Assembly (NCBI RefSeq): GCF_020216065.1
Contig: NZ_JAIWNA010000005.1
Location: 182,464-246,463 of the forward strand
Length of the DNA: 64,000 bases
Source of the DNA: Nocardia rosealba
GTDB taxonomy: Bacteria > Actinomycetota > Actinomycetes > Mycobacteriales > Mycobacteriaceae
Direction: 5' to 3'
Shown piece after piece: positions 8,952 through 16,558 of the stretch (the stretch's first letter is position 1; each line of letters opens with the position of its first letter). Position numbers and translations under genes: made by a program. A model generated the notes under the pieces. That model was not told where the DNA came from, did no database searches, and worked only from the letters and a program-made list of their open reading frames with translations.

Positions 8952-10247
8952 GTGAACGAAAGTCCGGGGGTTGCCGAGCAGGTAGAGCCGCCGTTTTCCG
9001 CGCGCATCGCGTCGGGCGCCCGGGATCGGGAACAGAACTCGCGGCCGGGTCGGCAACGGCGCCTGCTGGCCGCCGCGATCGCGTTGTTCGTGGTCTCCGG
9101 CGTGATCGCCTTCGCTGCGAACTGGTGGACCGCCTTCATCGACCTGCAGGTGTACCGCACCGGTGCCCGTGTCTGGCTCGACGGCGGCGACCTCTACGGA
9201 CCGATGCCGCCGGTGCGCGGGCTCGGGCTGCCGTTCACCTATCCCCCGCTCGCCGCGTTGTTCTTCGTCCCACTCGCCCTGTTGCCGCTGGTCGCGGCCG
9301 AGGTGCTCGTGCTAACCACCTCGTTGCTCAGCCTGGCGATCGCGCTGTGGCTCGTGCTCATCCGGGTGCGGCCCGAGTTCGACCGGATCACGGTGCTCGC
9401 CGTGGTGATCGCCGGTCTCGGCTTGGCGCAGTTCCTGGAACCGGTGCGGCAGACGGTCAATTTCGGGCAGATCAACCTGATCCTGATGGCGGCGGTCACC
9501 GTCGACATCCTGGTGCGCAAACCGTTCTGGCCGCGCGGAATGCTGATCGGCATCGCCGTGTCGATCAAGCTGATCCCGGCCGGTTACCTGCTGTATTTCC
9601 TGCTGCGCCGCGATTGGAAAGCCGCGGCGACGCTTGTGGTTTCGGCCGCCGGCGCCGTCGGCGTCGGCTTCCTGCTCTTCCCGAGTGATTCGGTCGAGTA
9701 CTGGTTCCACACCGTCACCGACACCGGCCGCATCGGCACTCCGTATTTCGCCGGGAACCAGTCGATCAAGGGCACTCTGTACCGACTGGGCATCGACTCC
9801 TCGGTGGCCACCGCGCTCTGGGTTCTGTTGTCGGCGTTGACGATCACGCTGGCAGCGGTATGGATGTACCGGCTCATCGAGGCGGGCCGCGACGTGGCGG
9901 CCATGCTGGTGAACGCCGCCGCGATCCTGCTCGTCTCGCCGGTGTCGTGGTCGCATCACTGGGTGTGGGTGGCCCTGGCGCTGGTCGTCGCCGTCGACCT
10001 GGCGGTGCGCAGGCGTTCGCGCGCGTTCACGACGCTGGTCGCCGTGTTCACGGTGGTCTTCATCATCGGCCCGCAATGGTTGCTGCCGCACAACCGCGAT
10101 CACGAGCTGGACTGGGCGTGGTGGCAGCAGATCATCGGAAGTACTTACGTGTGGGCCACTTTCGCGGTCCTGGTGTACGCCGTGATCACCTATCGGCCTC
10201 AGTCCAGGGGCGTCGGCGTGAGGAAGGCGGCCAGCGCCGAGGCGTAG
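8952..10247 (+). CDS. GT87-family polyprenyl-phosphate-mannose glycosyltransferase
   Basis: Multi-pass membrane protein of about 431 residues with at least nine hydrophobic helices and the GT87 (DUF2029) hallmarks. These are an early periplasmic DLQVYRTGARVWLDGGDLYG loop with acidic residues, a LPFTYPPLAAL motif, GQINLILM and SIKLIPAGYLLYFLLRRDWK. Family members such as mycobacterial PimE transfer mannose from polyprenyl-phosphate to phosphatidylinositol mannosides or lipoglycans outside the membrane; the acceptor here is inferred only. I chose GTG 8952 because TACGCT (8940-8945) lies six bases upstream, which suggests a leaderless transcript. A TTG at 8913 is possible. The 3' end overlaps the convergent aminopeptidase gene by 49 bases. 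Confidence 0.85.
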   Translation: MNESPGVAEQVEPPFSARIASGARDREQNSRPGRQRRLLAAAIALFVVSGVIAFAANWWTAFIDLQVYRTGARVWLDGGDLYGPMPPVRGLGLPFTYPPLAALFFVPLALLPLVAAEVLVLTTSLLSLAIALWLVLIRVRPEFDRITVLAVVIAGLGLAQFLEPVRQTVNFGQINLILMAAVTVDILVRKPFWPRGMLIGIAVSIKLIPAGYLLYFLLRRDWKAAATLVVSAAGAVGVGFLLFPSDSVEYWFHTVTDTGRIGTPYFAGNQSIKGTLYRLGIDSSVATALWVLLSALTITLAAVWMYRLIEAGRDVAAMLVNAAAILLVSPVSWSHHWVWVALALVVAVDLAVRRRSRAFTTLVAVFTVVFIIGPQWLLPHNRDHELDWAWWQQIIGSTYVWATFAVLVYAVITYRPQSRGVGVRKAASAEA

Positions 10248-11491
10248 GCGGGGATGTCGGCGGCGCCCATCAGTTCGCGGCACGAATGCATGGCCAACTG
10301 CGGTGCGCCCACGTCGACAGTGGATATGCCGGTGCGGGCCGCGGTCATCGGGCCGATGGTCGATCCACACGGCAGGTCGGCGCGGTGCACATATCGCTGC
10401 AACGGCACCTCGGCCTGGGCGCACGCCAGCGCGAACGCACCGGCACCGGCGGCGTCGGTGGCGTAGCGCAGGTTCTGATTGACCTTGAGCACCGGCCCGC
10501 CGCCGACCTCGATCCGGTGCGCGGGTTCGTGCCGGTCGGGATAGTTCGGGTGCGTGGCATGGGCCATGTCACCGGAGGCGACCACCGAACCGGCGAGCGC
10601 GGCAAGATAGTCCGCGCGTCCACCGCCACGGGCGAGCACGATCCGCTCGAGCACGGCGGGCAGCAGATCCGATTGGGCGCCGCGATCGGATTGGCTGCCC
10701 ACTTCCTCGTGGTCGAACATCACCAGTACCGCCGTGGCCGCGCCGGGGTCGTCGGCGGCGGCGAGGAACGCCTGCAGTCCGGCGTAACAGGTGCCCTGAT
10801 TGTCCAGTCGCGGCGCGCTCACCAGGTCGTGCCGGCGGCCGACGATGGTGCTCGGCGCCAGATCGTGGGTCATCAGTTCCCAGCCGAGCACCGAGTCGCC
10901 GTCCACCCCGGCACGCTCGGCCACGAAATCCAGGAACGAGGCGGGCGAATCACCGATGCCCCAGATGGCGTTCACGTGGCGTTGCGGGTCGAGCGTCACC
11001 CCGCGCCGGTCCTCGGACAGGTGGATCGCCAGCTGCGGCACCCGCAGAATCGGTTCGTCGACGCGCACCAGCACGTCGCGCATCCGTGCACCGTCGCGCA
11101 CACTCAGCCGCCCCGAGATCCCCAGCTCCCGGTCGAGCCACGAATTCAGCCAGGCACCGCCGTAGGGCTCGAGCCCGACCAGCTGCCACCCGAACCCGGC
11201 CAGATCCGGATGCTGCTTCACCCGCAGATTGGGGCTGTCGGTATGCGCCCCGACCACGCGAAACGGGTCGGCGGGCGCCGCGTCGTAATCGGCCCAGGCG
11301 ATCAGCGAACCGCCACGGACCACATAGTGTTTCCCACCCGCGTCGTCCCAGGACTGCGCCTCGGTCAACGGCGTGAAGCCATTGGCATCCAATTCCGCCG
11401 CGACGGTCGCGCACACATGAAAAGGCGACGGCGAAGCATCGATGAACGCACACAATCCACTGGCCGTGGCCGCAGTCAGAGATACCGGCAT
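10199..11491 (-). CDS. pepC: M18 aspartyl aminopeptidase
   Basis: A 430-residue cytosolic metallo-aminopeptidase that removes N-terminal Asp or Glu. Zinc and catalytic landmarks of the M18 (DAP) family are visible: GAHTDSPNLR with the first histidine, a RLDNQGTC block, FDHEEVGSQS with the glutamate pair, and the C-terminal MHSCRELMG histidine. The length matches the family, and M. tuberculosis PepC (Rv0800) is the expected orthologue. The ATG at 11491 directly begins MPVSLTAATASGLC. The 3' end lies inside the end of the convergent GT87 gene. Confidence 0.93.
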   Translation of the reverse strand: MPVSLTAATASGLCAFIDASPSPFHVCATVAAELDANGFTPLTEAQSWDDAGGKHYVVRGGSLIAWADYDAAPADPFRVVGAHTDSPNLRVKQHPDLAGFGWQLVGLEPYGGAWLNSWLDRELGISGRLSVRDGARMRDVLVRVDEPILRVPQLAIHLSEDRRGVTLDPQRHVNAIWGIGDSPASFLDFVAERAGVDGDSVLGWELMTHDLAPSTIVGRRHDLVSAPRLDNQGTCYAGLQAFLAAADDPGAATAVLVMFDHEEVGSQSDRGAQSDLLPAVLERIVLARGGGRADYLAALAGSVVASGDMAHATHPNYPDRHEPAHRIEVGGGPVLKVNQNLRYATDAAGAGAFALACAQAEVPLQRYVHRADLPCGSTIGPMTAARTGISTVDVGAPQLAMHSCRELMGAADIPAYASALAAFLTPTPLD

Positions 11492-11552
11492 AGGGCCGAT
11501 CCTAGGGGCAATACCGTCGGCTCCGGCGGCCGAACGCCGGGACCGGCACCCG

Positions 11553-11990
11553 CTACTGGTCGGCGATCACCGCGAGCGCAGCCACGAGATCGTTGTAGCG
11601 TCGGGCTCCCAGCCGCGCCTTCAACTCCTCTTCGGCCAGCTGTTCCTCGCGCCGGATCTTGGCCACGAGCTTGGCGCCGAGGCTGCTCAGTCCGATGAGA
11701 ATCCGGCGCCGGTCATCGGTTGCCGCGACGCGGAAGATCAGGCCGCGCTCGGCGAGATTGTCGGCGTGCCGGGTGGCCGAGGACGGGGCCAGGCGGGCCT
11801 GCGAGGCCAACTCCGACATGGTCACGCCGTGCTCGGTGGACAGCTGGGTGAGAATCGCCCAGTGGTCATCGGTGAGATTGTCGGCCGACAGCGCCGCGTC
11901 TAATCGGCGAACCCAATTTCGCTCTGCCGAGCGCAGCGCGCCGTGCAGTGTGGAACAGCCACTTATGATGGACACCGATCGCATTCCCAC
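11553..11990 (-). CDS. MarR-family transcriptional regulator
   Basis: A 145-residue winged-helix regulator. The helix-turn-helix spans LTDDHWAILTQLSTEHGVTMSELASQARLA and continues into SSATRHADNLAERGLI, and the wing carries the typical ATDDRRRILIGLSSLG sequence. The first ~35 and last ~30 residues form the dimerisation helices. The GTG at 11990 is followed by an ATG six bases later, and either may be used. It is divergent from the AmiC-like binding protein at 12045 across 54 bases, so it probably controls that gene or itself. No ligand can be read from the sequence. Confidence 0.88.
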   Translation of the reverse strand: MGMRSVSIISGCSTLHGALRSAERNWVRRLDAALSADNLTDDHWAILTQLSTEHGVTMSELASQARLAPSSATRHADNLAERGLIFRVAATDDRRRILIGLSSLGAKLVAKIRREEQLAEEELKARLGARRYNDLVAALAVIADQ

Positions 11991-12033
11991 CTGCCGAGAA
12001 ATTCATTCGAACAAGGCTGCTCGAGCTAGGCGA

Positions 12034-12039
12034 TAGAGT
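12034..12039 (+). promoter_or_regulatory. -10 element (TAGAGT) of a probable leaderless transcript
   Basis: TAGAGT fits TAnnnT and ends five bases before the ATG at 12045. It lies in the 54-base divergent interval shared with the MarR gene, so MarR binding there could affect both genes. Confidence 0.4.
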
Positions 12040-12044
12040 ACAGA

Positions 12045-13109
12045 ATGCCCACCTTCGACGAGAGCCGGGATGAGACGATCGAGATTCTCTCGATCGTGCC
12101 CACCCAGGGCCCGGGTGGCATCATCGCACCGTCGTGTACTGCGGCGATATCACTGGCTGTAGACGAAATCAACAGCGGCACAGGAATTCTCGGCCGCGAG
12201 ATCAGGCTCACGACCATCGACGGCGGCCGCCCACCGAGCGTGGTCGCCAACGAAGTCGAGGCACTGCTGGCCACCGGAATGGTCGGCGCGATCACCGGCT
12301 GGCACACCTCGGCCGTGCGCCGTGCGGTGGCCACGGCCGTCGACAGCCGGGTGCCGTATCTGTACGCCACCGATCACGAAGGCCTGCCCGACGAACGCGC
12401 GGGCGTGCTGATGGTCGGCGAACATCCCGATCACCAGACCGTGCCCGCCGCCGCGTGGATGGGCCGGGAGCTGGGGGTGCGCCGCTGGGCGGTGATCGGC
12501 AACGACTACGTCTGGCCGCGCCAGACCGCGCACGCGCTGCGTCGCGCGCTGCCCTCACCGGCCGATATCGTGCTGGAACGCTATGTGCCGATGGGCACCA
12601 CGGATTTCGCGAGCTTCCTCGACGAACCCGCCCTGCTGTTCGCCGACGCCGTCCTGATCCTGATGGTCGGTGCCGACACCGCGCGCTTCAACAAGCAGTT
12701 CACCGCCGTGGGACTACCGACTTTCCTACCGCGCCTCAGCCCCGCCGTGGACGAGAACGTGCTGCTCAGCGCGGGGCCCGGCGCCAATACGAATCTGTAT
12801 GTCGCCTCGAGTTTCTTCCTCGACGACAGCGACGACCGCCGCGCCCGCTACCGCCGCCACCAGGGGAAATTCGCCCCGGGGCTCACAACGTTCGGCAACT
12901 CCACCTATGAGGCGGTGCATCTGCTGCGCAGCGTGGCCGACACCGTCGGCACGCTCGACGTGCCGACCCTGCAGGCCCGGCTGGCCGAGGGTCTCGCGGT
13001 CGACAGTCCGGCCACCCGGCGCGGTTTCCTCGGCAATCAGGCCGTCGGCCCCACGCACCTGGCGCGGGCCGACGGGGTCGACTTCGACATCATCGACCGG
13101 TTGGACTGA
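12045..13109 (+). CDS. AmiC-like (Peripla_BP_5) ligand-binding protein without signal peptide
   Basis: A 354-residue type I periplasmic-binding-fold protein. The N-terminal region (SIVPTQGPGGIIAPSCTAAI, then LAVDEINSGTGILGREI) is typical of the amide/urea-binding family that includes AmiC, FmdD and UrtA. A NDYVWPRQ block and a GTTDFASFL block follow, and GNSTYEAVHLL near the end is also a family feature. There is no signal peptide or lipobox, so the protein is likely cytosolic like AmiC, the ligand sensor of the Pseudomonas amidase operon. No permease, amidase or AmiR gene is adjacent. Pairing with a divergent MarR gene suggests a sensory role, but this is inference. The stop lies one base before the end of the convergent purQ gene. 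Confidence 0.75.
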   Translation: MPTFDESRDETIEILSIVPTQGPGGIIAPSCTAAISLAVDEINSGTGILGREIRLTTIDGGRPPSVVANEVEALLATGMVGAITGWHTSAVRRAVATAVDSRVPYLYATDHEGLPDERAGVLMVGEHPDHQTVPAAAWMGRELGVRRWAVIGNDYVWPRQTAHALRRALPSPADIVLERYVPMGTTDFASFLDEPALLFADAVLILMVGADTARFNKQFTAVGLPTFLPRLSPAVDENVLLSAGPGANTNLYVASSFFLDDSDDRRARYRRHQGKFAPGLTTFGNSTYEAVHLLRSVADTVGTLDVPTLQARLAEGLAVDSPATRRGFLGNQAVGPTHLARADGVDFDIIDRLD

Positions 13110-13110
13110 T

Positions 13111-13788
13111 TCAGGCGTTGACGAAGCTGTCGATCACGGAGAAGAACATCCCGAGACCGTCGTCGCTCGGCCCGGTGAGCGCCTCGGTGGCGTGCTCGGG
13201 GTGCGGCATCAGGCCGACGACCCGGCCGTCGGCCGAGGAGATACCGGCGATTCCGCGCTGCGAACCGTTCGGGTTCTCGCCGGAGTAGCGGAACACCACG
13301 CGGCCCTCCCCCTCCAGCTCGTCGAGCACCTTCGTCGACGCCTGGAAACGGCCCTCGCCCGACTTGAGCGGGATGAGGATCTGCGCGCCCGGCTCGTACC
13401 GCGAGGTCCAGGCGGTGTTCGTCGCCTCGACCGTGAGCCATTCGTCCCGGCAGATGAAGTGCAGGCCCTCGTTGCGGGTGAGCGCACCGGGCAGAAGCCC
13501 GGCCTCGCACAGCACCTGGAAGCCGTTGCAGATGCCGAGCACCGGCAGGCCCTGACCGGCGGCCCGGACCACTTCGCCCATCACCGGCGCGAACCGGGCG
13601 ATGGCGCCGCAGCGCAGGTAGTCGCCGTAGGAGAAGCCACCGGGCACGATCACCGCGTCGACATCCTTGATGTCGGCGTCGGCGTGCCACAGGCTCACCG
13701 CGTCGGCGCCCGCCAGGCGCACCGCGCGGGCCGCGTCGACATCGTCGAGCGTGCCCGGGAACGTGATGACCCCGATGCGAGCACTCAT
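13111..13788 (-). CDS. purQ: FGAM synthase glutaminase subunit PurQ
   Basis: A 225-residue class I glutamine amidotransferase that supplies ammonia to PurL. The nucleophile is Cys87 in LGICNGFQ, and the catalytic histidine and glutamate are His196 and Glu198 in MPHPEHA. The GGFSYGDYLRCGAIA oxyanion region is intact. The ATG at 13788 overlaps the purS stop (ATGA), so the two genes are translationally coupled. The gene is separated from purL by the glycosyltransferase, aminopeptidase and MarR/AmiC-like genes. Confidence 0.97.
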   Translation of the reverse strand: MSARIGVITFPGTLDDVDAARAVRLAGADAVSLWHADADIKDVDAVIVPGGFSYGDYLRCGAIARFAPVMGEVVRAAGQGLPVLGICNGFQVLCEAGLLPGALTRNEGLHFICRDEWLTVEATNTAWTSRYEPGAQILIPLKSGEGRFQASTKVLDELEGEGRVVFRYSGENPNGSQRGIAGISSADGRVVGLMPHPEHATEALTGPSDDGLGMFFSVIDSFVNA

Positions 13789-14021
13789 GAGACCCGGACG
13801 ACCTTCCAGTCCTCGATCACCGTATTGGCCAGCAGCGCCTCGGCGATCTGTTCGAGCTGGGCGTCGGAGACGCTGTCGTCCACCTCGAGCTCGAATCGCT
13901 TGCCCTGCCGTACATCCGAGATGCCGGCGAATCCCAGACGTGGGAGCGCGCCGACCACGGCCTGCCCCTGGGGGTCCAGAATCTCGGCCTTCGGCATGAC
14001 CTCGACCACGACTCGTGCCAC
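13785..14021 (-). CDS. purS: FGAM synthase structural subunit PurS
   Basis: A 78-residue PurS that bridges PurQ and PurL in the bacterial FGAM synthase complex. The sequence begins with the strand ARVVVEVMPKAEILDPQG, followed by GISDVRQGKRFELEVDD and a C-terminal LANTVIEDWKV, all typical of PurS. It is the first gene of the purS-purQ pair, and its stop overlaps the purQ start by four bases. The ATG at 14021 is preceded by a GAGGAGC-type ribosome site. Confidence 0.95.
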   Translation of the reverse strand: MARVVVEVMPKAEILDPQGQAVVGALPRLGFAGISDVRQGKRFELEVDDSVSDAQLEQIAEALLANTVIEDWKVVRVS

Positions 14022-14107
14022 GCAATGCTCCTCATGTGGTGTGGGGGTTACCTCAGAAATCCTAGTTGACCCGGCCGTCGTGCCAGCCCTCCGGGGTCTG
14101 TGGCGCT

Positions 14108-14113
14108 TAGCAT
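14108..14113 (+). promoter_or_regulatory. -10 element (TAGCAT) of a probable leaderless MBL-fold gene
   Basis: TAGCAT fits TAnnnT and ends six bases before the ATG at 14120. There is no Shine-Dalgarno sequence between. Confidence 0.5.
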
Positions 14114-14119
14114 CGGGTC

Positions 14120-14764
14120 ATGCGTATCGCCCACTTCGGCCATTCCTGCATCCTCGTGGAACTGCACGGCGCGAAAGTGCTGTTCGATCCCGGCACGTTC
14201 GCGCACGGGTTCGAGGGCATCACCGGTCTGGACGCGATCGCGGTGACCCACCAGCACCCCGACCACATCGACCCGAACCGGATCGCCGACCTGATCGACG
14301 CCAATCCGGGCGCGCGACTGCTGTCCGACCCGCAGACCGCCCAGCAGCGCAGCGAGGGCTGGGAGCCGGTATCGGCCGGTCAGGTGCTCGACATCGGCGA
14401 CTTACAGATCACCGGTGGCGGCGGCCGCCACGCGGTGATCCACCCCGAGATCCCGGTGATCGACAACACCGTCTTCCAGCTGGGCACCGCCGCCGATCCC
14501 GCCCAGCTGGTGCATCCGGGTGACTCGCTGTGGGTGCCGCCGGTGCCGGTCGGTGTGCTCGCCATCCCGGCCGTCGCCCCGTGGATGCGGATCTGGGACA
14601 CCGTCGACTACCTGCGCGCGGTCAACCCACGCACCGCCCTGCCGATCCATTTCGGCATCATCGATCGCTCCGCGCACGGCATCTACTTCGGCCGCCTCGC
14701 CGAGATGGCACCGGCCGGTACCGAGTTCCGGGTGATCGACCCCGAGGACCAGGACCAGTTCTAG
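14120..14764 (+). CDS. MBL-fold (UlaG-like) metallo-hydrolase
   Basis: A 214-residue metallo-beta-lactamase-fold protein. It opens with MRIAHFGHSCILVELHGAKVL, and the metal motif is HQHPDH followed by ID (about residues 53-60). Later metal ligands are probably in GGGGRHAVIHPEIP and in LPIHFG near residue 175. The size and compact form resemble UlaG-like hydrolases of unknown substrate. The start is an ATG six bases downstream of a TAGCAT -10 element. The TAG stop shares the palindrome CTAG (14761-14764) with the stop of the convergent M20 peptidase gene. Confidence 0.85.
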   Translation: MRIAHFGHSCILVELHGAKVLFDPGTFAHGFEGITGLDAIAVTHQHPDHIDPNRIADLIDANPGARLLSDPQTAQQRSEGWEPVSAGQVLDIGDLQITGGGGRHAVIHPEIPVIDNTVFQLGTAADPAQLVHPGDSLWVPPVPVGVLAIPAVAPWMRIWDTVDYLRAVNPRTALPIHFGIIDRSAHGIYFGRLAEMAPAGTEFRVIDPEDQDQF

Positions 14765-16113
14765 CGCCCGTAGGTACTCAGGAACAACGCCTCGGCCAGC
14801 GCCATGTGCTCGATCTCGCTCGGATCGACGCTCTCGTTGGGCGCGTGGATGAGGCATTTGGGTTCCTCGACCCCGATCAGCATGATCTCGGCCTTCGGGT
14901 AGGTGTCGGCGAAGACATTGCACAGCGGGATGGAACCGCCCTGACCTTCCGTCGTGGCCGGTCGGCCGTACGCGGTCGCCATCGCCTCGGACATGGCGTC
15001 GCGGGCGGGGCCGTGTTCGGCGGCGACGAACGGTTCGCCGAGCCCCTCCAGTTCGATGTCGAGCCGCGCGCTCCACGGTGTGTGCGCCCGCAGGTGCTTT
15101 TCCAATAGTTCGTAGGCGTGTTGCGGGTCGGTGCCGGGCGGGATGCGCAGGTTGAGCCGCGCCCTTGTGCTCGGCTGGATCGCCGCCGACGAGCCGACCA
15201 CGGCGGGCACGTCCATGCCGAGCACGGTCAGCGCCGGACGTGCCCACAGCATGTCGGCGACGGTGCCGCCGCCGATCAGGTCCACGCCGTCGAGGACGCC
15301 CGCGTCGGCCCGGAAGTCCTTGGGCGGGTATTGCACCCCGGTCCACTGCTGGTCGGCGGTGAGGCCGTCGACGGTGGTGTTGCCGTGCTCGTCACGCAGG
15401 GACGACAGCAGCTGGATCATCGCCGCCAGCGCGTCGGGTGCGGGCCCACCGAACATGCCCGAATGCATCGGCCCGGCGAGGGTCGTCACGGTGACGACGA
15501 CATTCACCTGACCGCGCAGGGTCTGGGTGAAGGTCGGCAGGCCGACGGCGAAATTGCCGCAGTCGGCGACCAGGATGGCGTCGGCGGTGAGCAGCTCGGG
15601 ATTCGCGACGACGAATTTCTCCAGCCCACCGGTGCCCTGTTCCTCCGAGCCCTCCGCCACCAGCTTGATGCCGACCGGGAAGTCGGGGCCGATCGCCCGC
15701 AGGGCCGTGAGGTGGGTGACGATATTGCCCTTGCAGTCGGCGGCGCCGCGCCCGTACCAGCGGCCGTCCTTCTCCGTGAGCGTCCAGACCGGGGTTTCCC
15801 ATGCCTGGTCATCGAGTGGTGGTTGCACGTCGTAGTGGCAGTACAGCAGCACCGTCGGGCTGCCGGGCGGACCCGGCCGGTGCCCGATGACGGCCTGGCT
15901 GCCGTCGGGCGTCTCGTGCAGGCCGACCGTCAGCCCGAGCTCGGTGAAAGCATCGGCCACCCACTGCGCTGCCTGCGTGCAGCCTTCCGCCGGGAATTGG
16001 CGCGGGTCGGCCACGGATCGGAACGAAACCAGCTGTGCGAGGTCGCTTTTCGCCTCGCCCATGAGTCCGGAAACCTTGGCGCGCAGCGCGTCGACATCGG
16101 GAGCCTTGGTCAT
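14761..16113 (-). CDS. M20-family dipeptidase
   Basis: A 450-residue zinc peptidase of the M20 family. Metal-binding landmarks are YCHYDVQPP (His and Asp), GRGAADCKGN with the bridging Asp, and AEGSEEQGTGG with the general-base glutamate. A dimerisation domain of about 110 residues is inserted (PMHSGMFGG onward), and the C-terminal CLIHAPNESV supplies the last histidine. The ATG at 16113 (MTKAPDVD) has a GTGAGG ribosome site and lies eight bases after the upstream stop; a longer start inside the upstream gene is unlikely. It sits in an apparent operon behind an APC permease and a small membrane protein, which suggests use of imported amino-acid derivatives or peptides. Confidence 0.9.
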   Translation of the reverse strand: MTKAPDVDALRAKVSGLMGEAKSDLAQLVSFRSVADPRQFPAEGCTQAAQWVADAFTELGLTVGLHETPDGSQAVIGHRPGPPGSPTVLLYCHYDVQPPLDDQAWETPVWTLTEKDGRWYGRGAADCKGNIVTHLTALRAIGPDFPVGIKLVAEGSEEQGTGGLEKFVVANPELLTADAILVADCGNFAVGLPTFTQTLRGQVNVVVTVTTLAGPMHSGMFGGPAPDALAAMIQLLSSLRDEHGNTTVDGLTADQQWTGVQYPPKDFRADAGVLDGVDLIGGGTVADMLWARPALTVLGMDVPAVVGSSAAIQPSTRARLNLRIPPGTDPQHAYELLEKHLRAHTPWSARLDIELEGLGEPFVAAEHGPARDAMSEAMATAYGRPATTEGQGGSIPLCNVFADTYPKAEIMLIGVEEPKCLIHAPNESVDPSEIEHMALAEALFLSTYGR

Positions 16114-16120
16114 CGTGGCC

Positions 16121-16558
16121 TCACTTCGTCGTGTCGTCGAGATGCAGGGTGTCGAGATGTGCACGGTAGTCGGCCAGGTGTTGCGGGCAGTAGACGGCGA
16201 TCGCCTGGCCGACCGCCTCGGCGGCCTCCTTCGAGCCGATCACCGGGCGCTGTCCGGGCCCGGAGGCGCCATTGCTCAGTGCGGCTTGGTATTTCGCCTT
16301 GATGTGGGCCGCGTCCGGGTCCTGGCACACCGAACCACCGTCGTCACCGAGCGCCGAGGCGATGACATCCGGCTCGGGTGCGGGCAGGCCTGCGGCGAGC
16401 AAATTGCTGTGCAGCTGTTGGGCTTTCGCGGTCGCTTCGTTGTTCCGGTGGATTTCGTCGAAGGTGAGCAGCCCGATCAAGGCGAAGACGACGAGCAGCA
16501 CGGCGGCCGTGAGGTATATCCAGATCCTGGTGCGGTCGGGGGCATCTGCGGTACTCAT
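16121..16558 (-). CDS. Hypothetical single-pass membrane protein
   Basis: A 145-residue protein not assigned to a family. An N-terminal transmembrane segment (IWIYLTAAVLLVVFALIGLL, about 12-31) is followed by a hydrophilic, mostly helical domain of about 110 residues that is predicted to face outside. That domain has a cysteine in SVCQDPDAAHIKAK and a second in AVYCPQHLADYRAH, which could form a disulphide. The ATG at 16558 is fused to the permease stop (TGATG) and follows GGAGG with seven bases between; a GTG three bases earlier is the alternative. The tight coupling suggests an accessory role for the permease or peptidase. Confidence 0.65.
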   Translation of the reverse strand: MSTADAPDRTRIWIYLTAAVLLVVFALIGLLTFDEIHRNNEATAKAQQLHSNLLAAGLPAPEPDVIASALGDDGGSVCQDPDAAHIKAKYQAALSNGASGPGQRPVIGSKEAAEAVGQAIAVYCPQHLADYRAHLDTLHLDDTTK

